A stretch of DNA of 64,000 nucleotides from Lasioglossum baleicum (lineage: Eukaryota; Arthropoda; Insecta; Hymenoptera; Halictidae). The notes below the pieces were generated by a model. The model searched no databases and was not told the origin of the DNA. It saw only the letters and a list, made by a program, of their open reading frames with translations. Within the stretch, counting starts at the first letter, position 1, and each line of letters starts with the position of its first letter. A program made the translations under genes and the position numbers. This document shows, one piece after another, positions 58,720-64,000 of this stretch. The stretch covers positions 8,866,001 through 8,930,000 of the forward strand of contig NC_134932.1 of the NCBI RefSeq assembly GCF_051020765.1, written 5' to 3'.

Positions 58720-60420
58720 TAGACTGCGGATCTTTATGCAAAATAGAGAATGTTTTCATTGATTGCAAGATACAGGAGCCAAATAAAAATTTCATTCTTC
58801 TTTTAAATATGTCATTAAGATGAAACTAGTACACTGGTGGCCTTAAATCTTTTTAATACCTCCACTGTCTTAAATTGTACAGGGTGTATAAAAAGTAGTG
58901 GTCATCCGTCGTAGGGGTGCATCTATCTACACCTCTGGATCGGTGGACATTTGTAAGAGAAATTGTTTTTTACATCAACACCTTCCACTCATCCAGAAAA
59001 GAAAAAGTTTGAAAGAAGCCACATGTCGCAAACAAATAGTTATTCAGATATAAGCTGTTAAAGTTTTTGCATAATATGATTGTGTGGAGTTATACGTATA
59101 GACAAAAGCCTACTATTACAGTCCACCCGACCGTGTCAATGAGACAGAACATAATCGTGTGAGTGCCTCGAGACAAAAAAGGGACATTCGATAGGCCCGT
59201 ACCAAATAAGTGATCGTCTCCCTGTCCATTTGAATCATAAATTTGAAGTTGCAAAATGTGAAAGAATGCCTTATATTCATTGTTACATATAAGAATATTA
59301 ATCCTATATTATAAAATACGAATGTCAAGTATAGGTACTTACAAATGTTTCAGAATCTTCTGTTCCTCCGTCGGATCAAGTGGACATTGCTATTTTCGCG
59401 AATACGTCTTATTAACGATGAAGCACAAAACACCACACTTCTCTACACAATCATTGGACACTACACAATACACTCCCGATATCGTGACAGCAAACGGAAA
59501 GAAGTTATTCCGACCTCGATCAAAATAATTCTGCGGTTGTCACCTGTAAAGGACGTTATAGCAAGCAAAAAACGCATGCGACTCGGTTCCGAACCAGCCG
59601 ATTATTTTGCAACCACCGCGCTCCGATAACTTCAACCCCGACAGATCGACAACACGTGCGACGGACCCATCGAAGCGACGAGCGGACTGCCTTCATAAAT
59701 CATGTCATTGACGACCAAAGACATTACCAAAAGGAATTTCTTTGACACTTTCCCCACTTCTCAACCTAAAGTTCTTCCGACACACCCCCGTCCAATTAAC
59801 AAGCAACCTTTCCCCACTTAAATCCACCCTTAACCATTCACGAAAAAACCTAGATGACAACCGCAGTACTATTTTGACCGTGTGGTCGGAGTAACTTCTT
59901 CCCGTTCGCTGTCACTATTTCGGAAAGTGTGTTGCGTAGTGTCCAGTGATTGTGTAGAAGTGTGGTGTTTTGTGCTTCATCATTAATAAGACGTATCCGC
60001 GCAAAAGGCAGTGTCCTGTTGATCCGACGGAGGAACAGAAGATTCTGAAAAATTTGTAAGTACCTATACTTGACATTAGTATTTTATAATGTAGGATTAA
60101 TATTCTTACACATTTTGCAACATCAAATTTATGATTCGAATGGACAGGGAGACGGTCACTTTTTTGGTACGGGCCTATCGACCGAGCCACGGCACGCATA
60201 CGAGTATGTTCTGTCTCATAGACACGGTCGGAAGGTATTGATGTGAAAAACAATTTTAGCAACGATTTTCTTTGTTATGAATAATTTTGCGGAAAGTTTC
60301 TCTTACAAATTTCCACCGATCTAGAGGTGTAGATCCACCCCTACGACGGATGACCATTACATTTTATACACCCTGAACGTACCCATTTTTTTGTCATAAA
60401 TGCATAAAATCCACAGTCTA
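58720..60420. mobile_element. TAGACTGCGGAT-family MITE carrying a 1.5 kb foldback element
   Basis: Left end TAGACTGCGGATCTTTATGC, right end TGCATAAAATCCACAGTCTA. The family interior is interrupted at 58880 and resumes at 60376 with CCCATTTTTTTGTCATAAAT. Confidence 0.75.
58880..60375. mobile_element. foldback transposon with long inverted repeats
   Basis: Ends CAGGGTGTATAAAAAGTAG and, inverted, CAGGGTGTATAAAATGTAA, followed inward by GGTCATCCGTCGTAGGGGTG on both arms. Similarity of the arms continues to about 59510 on the left and back to about 59920 on the right (for example CTTCTGTTCCTCCGTCGGAT against ATCCGACGGAGGAACAGAAG). The arms encode mirrored short frames, which are not genes. No transposase seen. 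Confidence 0.75.
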
Positions 60421-60970
60421 CTGATCGCACACACTTTAAATCAGAATAACTTTTTTATAAATGGACCAAGCAACTTAAATTTCTCTGTAAAGCTAGAAGA
60501 ATTAGTTTAGCAAATGACGTTTAAGAAATATGTTGAAAAAACGCATTTGGTCGGAATTGTGAAAAACAATAGTAAAAGTTGATTTTTACAACTTTTTTAG
60601 CTGGGCCAATAACGAAAATTTCGTAGATGTGTTTTGTAAACTCGTATACAATAAATTCTGAAATCGTATACGATCAAAAATGGTAAAAATTGCAATTTTT
60701 CATTATTTCCGGCGTATAACTGCCATTCTTACCACTTTTGATCGTTTATAATTCGTAAACCAGTTAACCGATTTCAAAGAAATTTTCAATTGACCGATGA
60801 TAAAGTCAAAACGTTAATATTTGAATAAATACTTCTGAGAATGGAATGATAACGTTATCGTCTGTTCAGTGGCACAATTTTTATCTTGTTTCCATGAAAT
60901 CGACGATTAGGATAGAGGAAAAATTCAATCGATAAGTAAAGACACAGTGATAGCCACTCGATAATGAAAC

Positions 60971-61143
60971 CTGATATCGGTGAATGCAATTTTCAATTTT
61001 TGTTGACGAATTTTAAAAAAGTAGTAGCCTCTTTTTAGATCTGAAACAAATTAAAATCGTACTAAATTCTGTTATATTTTATATCGTAGCAGTTTTTGAA
61101 AATTTTCAAATTTTATGATTGCATAAAAAGATCCGAAGTCCAC
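60971..61143. mobile_element. TAGACTGCGGAT-family MITE, degraded
   Basis: GTGAATGCAATTTTCAATTTT near the left, GATTGCATAAAAAGATCCGAAG at the right; the core AGTAGCCTCTTTTTAGATCT matches 32698-32895. Confidence 0.5.
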
Positions 61144-61278
61144 TTATGAGATACTATAATAAAAAAGGAGAAACCCACGACTTACTAGCAGAGAATTAAC
61201 TTGCTAATTAATTAATGAAAATTAATTTGTCAAAGTCATTTCCTTCTTAGTTATATACTGCAAAACTATCGTCTATGG

Positions 61279-61475
61279 CAGCGGTTTCCAACCTGGGAGG
61301 CGCGGACTATTATCAGGGGAGGCGCCAAAATTTTTTTTGCTCCAGTATTTTTTTTGTAATAAAGAGTTATTATTATTTAAAACGTGTCTATATTATTACA
61401 TCTATTAAAAGATAGGGAGGCGCGGAAAAACATTTTTTTTAAGGGAGGTAGTAGCATAAAGGTTGGAAACCGCTG
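61279..61475. mobile_element. hAT MITE, 197 bp, with exact 8-bp target duplication
   Basis: GTCTATGG at 61271-61278 and 61476-61483. Termini CAGCGGTTTCCAACCT and AGGTTGGAAACCGCTG are exact inverted repeats, of the CAGNGGTT type known for hAT elements. GGGAGGCGCGGA is repeated inside. Confidence 0.85.
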
Positions 61476-61483
61476 GTCTATGG

Positions 61484-62229
61484 TAAAGATAAACGATGAG
61501 ATAGCTAACGGGGAGTTGCTCGGCAGAATGTAAACAATGCGACTGAATAATACACGCGTCGTGTTTATTGTGTTTCGTATCTTCTTGAATCGAATGGCAT
61601 CAATGTAAGTACACCGTCGTTTCGTTTCACGTGTACGTACACCTTCGAGCGGCGACACACCGTGAAATCAAATTGTATAACGGTCGACGGTGTACCACAA
61701 AGGCGGCTGTCATTACGAAGCCCTCCTTTCTAGGTCCCCAGAGCCTAGACCTCTCTCGAGTGACTCGTTCGCAGTTATCAAGGTGGGCAAGAAACGCATT
61801 CCGTCCGACCAATGGTTATGCACTTAATCGGCCATGATAAAGACCCTGTAATATAATTTCAGACAACAACTGAAAACAACCCTGCGTTCGCCGGTAAAAT
61901 GTCGCGATCGTCAAACCTTTTACGGGGAGGAACGATGCGACGTCGATTCAACGCGAGTGCTCTTCAGATCAATCGTAATGATACTTGGACATGTGATATG
62001 TTACGGTCGTCACGAATACCTGCTAAACGAACGAAATTGATCTTTTGTTCAGAATCCTGTGTTGCCGGAGGTGGTTCCCTTCCCTAACGCGTCGGGCATG
62101 TTTCAAGGTCGCCGCTTCACTCTTCAGATTACACATCTCTACGGTGTACGTGACCTACCGTAATGATTTTGTTTTGTGCGGGAATCGAAAAAGGGTCTTT
62201 TTTTTATGCAGGTCTCAAAGTCGTCTTAA
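61484..62229. other. intergenic DNA, no gene seen
   Basis: Short frames only. CpG-rich around 61600-62080. Nothing recognised. Confidence 0.4.
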
Positions 62230-62463
62230 CCCCTTGCCTTACGATTTATTTTACGGTTTCAGTGATTAGAACTTTTAAAAAAACGTGGTAAAAAGGAGGA
62301 ATTTGATATAAATTGTATGCCTATATGTTCTGCAATCGTTATATATTAACAAAATCAAAAGAGAAGTTTATTTTGGTTTAAAAGAAATGATTAACATACA
62401 TTCTTATCAGAATCTGTTCAGAATCTTCATCACGAGTCGGACACGATATTGTAAGGCAAGGGG
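62230..62463. mobile_element. TTAA-flanked MITE (piggyBac-like)
   Basis: TTAA at 62226-62229 and 62464-62467. Ends CCCCTTGCCTTACGATTTAT and, inverted, CCCCTTGCCTTACAATATCG. Its right part is included in the tandem duplication 62421-62776. Confidence 0.7.
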
Positions 62464-62776
62464 TTAAACCTTTCGCTTTTTTGTATCTTAAATTCATTTT
62501 CATTTACTTTTATGATTTTGTTCGTTGACGCCGTCATTCTTTATGTAATCGTCATTATTTCCTGCAGATTTCAAGAAGTATATTCAGGGATATCTTCATA
62601 ATCTTCAACACGAGTTAGACACGATATTGTAAGGCAAGGGGTTAAACCTTTCGCTTTTTTGTATCTTAAATTCATTTTCATTTATTTTTATGATTTTGTT
62701 CGTTGTCGCCGTCATTCTTTATGTAATCGTCATTATTTCCTGCAGATTTCAAGAAGTATATTCAGGGATATATGAA
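62421..62776. repeat. tandem duplication, 178-bp unit
   Basis: The block GTAAGGCAAGGGGTTAAACC begins at 62451 and again at 62629; the following 140 bp (including TTCGCTTTTTTGTATCTTAA and GATTTCAAGAAGTATATTCA) are almost identical in both copies. Confidence 0.85.
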
Positions 62777-63229
62777 CAAACTGAACCGCAAACTAATTTT
62801 TGGTGGAACGATAAACAACAACCAGCGGGGCGGGCAGCGTGCAGCCGTCATAATATCACGTACTTTTCGCGAATTAATAGGTTAATAGGTACATCCGAGT
62901 TTGATTGTTGCTGGCCGAGCTGCGACGAATCTTGTACGATCCTCCGAGCGTTGCCACGAAAGCGGCGGTCGAATGATTCGTGCCGTTCGTCCCGCAAGCT
63001 TGAACTGATTCAGCGGCACGAATCATTTCCCCGGCGGTGTTCAACCGTGGTACGTGTACGATTTATCGGAGTCATTAGCCTAATTGCAATTGAGCTGTCG
63101 CGTATGTTCGGAGCCGTTCGTCGAGTAACACGGAAAGGGAAGAAAAAAGAAGATGTGGATCGTTGCGTGCGCGTATGCATTAGGTTGTTGCATATGAATT
63201 GTCCGATTGTAGAATGTGACTCTTATAAA

Positions 63230-63430
63230 TAGACTGCGGATTTTATGCAATTATGACGAAAACGATTAGGTGTAATTCATAACACTAAAAAGATTAGATG
63301 AGTTTAACAGTGTCGATATGCTATTTTTAACATACAAAAATGATTAATGAGGAAAATAAATTGTTACTTAGCTTCAACAGCTTATAATTGATGTATACAA
63401 ATTTTATTTTGCATACAGATCCGCAGTCTA
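63230..63430. mobile_element. TAGACTGCGGAT-family MITE
   Basis: Left TAGACTGCGGATTTTATGC, right TTGCATACAGATCCGCAGTCTA region, 201 bp; interior GATTAGGTGTAATTCATAAC typical. Confidence 0.8.
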
Positions 63431-63483
63431 CTTGTAAAACGTTTCGACCAAGAAATGCTGTTACAGTCTATAGGTTTATTATA

Positions 63484-63925
63484 CAGGGTGTTAATTTTAA
63501 CTCGAACACCTAAATTATTTCCGTTAATATTAAAAGTAAGAAAAAATAACTAAATAGGATGTACATGGTTTTATGGCGTGCATCAGACGGTAATGAATAA
63601 GGTGATATTACCCTTTTCATTTTATTACTTCTGTATTCTTCAAACTGAAACTGATTTTTTCGCCTTGAAGTTCACTTCAAGGTCATGGTGTGTACGTCGT
63701 TGAACTCATCTTGACGCCGACTACCACATTGCATTACGAAAAATACATGTTAATGTGCAAAAAAATACGGTGACCTTAAATAACCGTTAAAATGATCTTC
63801 AAACGATTTTTTTTATTACTATCTGATGCACGCCTTAAAACCATGTACATCCTATTTAGTTATTCTTGCTTACTTTTAATAGTAGCGGAAATAATTTAGG
63901 TGTTCGAGTTAAAATTAACACCCTG
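63484..63925. mobile_element. foldback element with about 110-bp inverted repeats
   Basis: CAGGGTGTTAATTTTAACTC at the left and GAGTTAAAATTAACACCCTG at the right are exact inverted repeats, and similarity continues for about 110 bp (AACTAAATAGGATGTACATG against CATGTACATCCTATTTAGTT). TA flanks both ends, so it may be mariner-related. No coding capacity. Confidence 0.75.
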
Positions 63926-64000
63926 TATGTATAAAACTTTGAGGTACAAAGCTAATCCTTAACAGTAAACGTATCACGACCGGTCAAATAACCGGTTCTA

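Noticed and set aside
59280..60262. Short frames on both strands with similar products
   Set aside because: They are mirror images within the long inverted repeats of the foldback element and not genes.
62690..63232. 180-codon plus-strand frame
   Set aside because: Starts inside a recent tandem duplication and ends in a MITE terminus; the composition is not protein-like and no family is recognised.

Overview
The window is nuclear DNA of an insect, most likely a hymenopteran. The evidence is split genes with GT-AG introns, many only 60-110 bp long, protein sequences of insect type, AT-rich introns beside CpG-rich intergenic DNA, and very many short inverted-repeat transposons. The order Hymenoptera is an inference from overall character; no marker settles it. 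I rebuilt gene models by hand from reading frames, splice signals and codon phase. All joins of the named genes keep phase, but none has been tested against transcripts.

Layout: 1-3296 (+) is the 3' end of a BRSK/SAD-type neuronal kinase (sff). 3297-17852 is a 14.5 kb stretch with no recognisable coding gene, holding inverted repeats and simple repeats. 17853-18629 (+) is Siva, an apoptosis-related zinc-binding protein. 19364-20560 (+) is an Asn-rich orphan ORF. 21682-33130 (-) is a complete copper-transporting P-type ATPase, ATP7, with four metal-binding domains and a first coding exon 4.4 kb upstream. 34151-34486 (-) may be a very small three-exon gene. 36423-43479 (+) is the largest RNA polymerase II subunit, RpII215, complete with its heptad tail. 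44006-47814 (+) is an AAAP-family amino-acid transporter. 49088-52717 (+) is the mitochondrial pyruvate dehydrogenase E1 alpha subunit. 53568-55152 (+) is a small unrecognised multi-pass membrane protein. 58241-58719 (-) is a His-rich gene fragment ending at a transposon. The rest, to 64000, is mostly repeats.

The genes are unlinked housekeeping functions (transcription, copper export, mitochondrial fuel entry, amino-acid transport, kinase signalling) and not a pathway cluster. ATP7 and RpII215 are divergent; ATP7 and the Asn-rich ORF converge.

The second theme is transposon layering. I see one abundant family of about 200 bp (terminal motif TAGACTGCGGAT, about a dozen copies), three members of a hAT-like family with 8-bp target duplications, several TTAA-flanked (piggyBac-like) elements, other single hAT-like elements, foldback elements, and a mariner-type transposase remnant. 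Several sit inside one another, which gives a relative order of insertion. No previously undescribed biological system is proven here. The best leads are the tiny minus-strand gene, the Asn-rich orphan with an in-frame intron-like segment, the His-rich gene cut off by nested transposons, and the weak PDHA1 splice donor next to a transposon.
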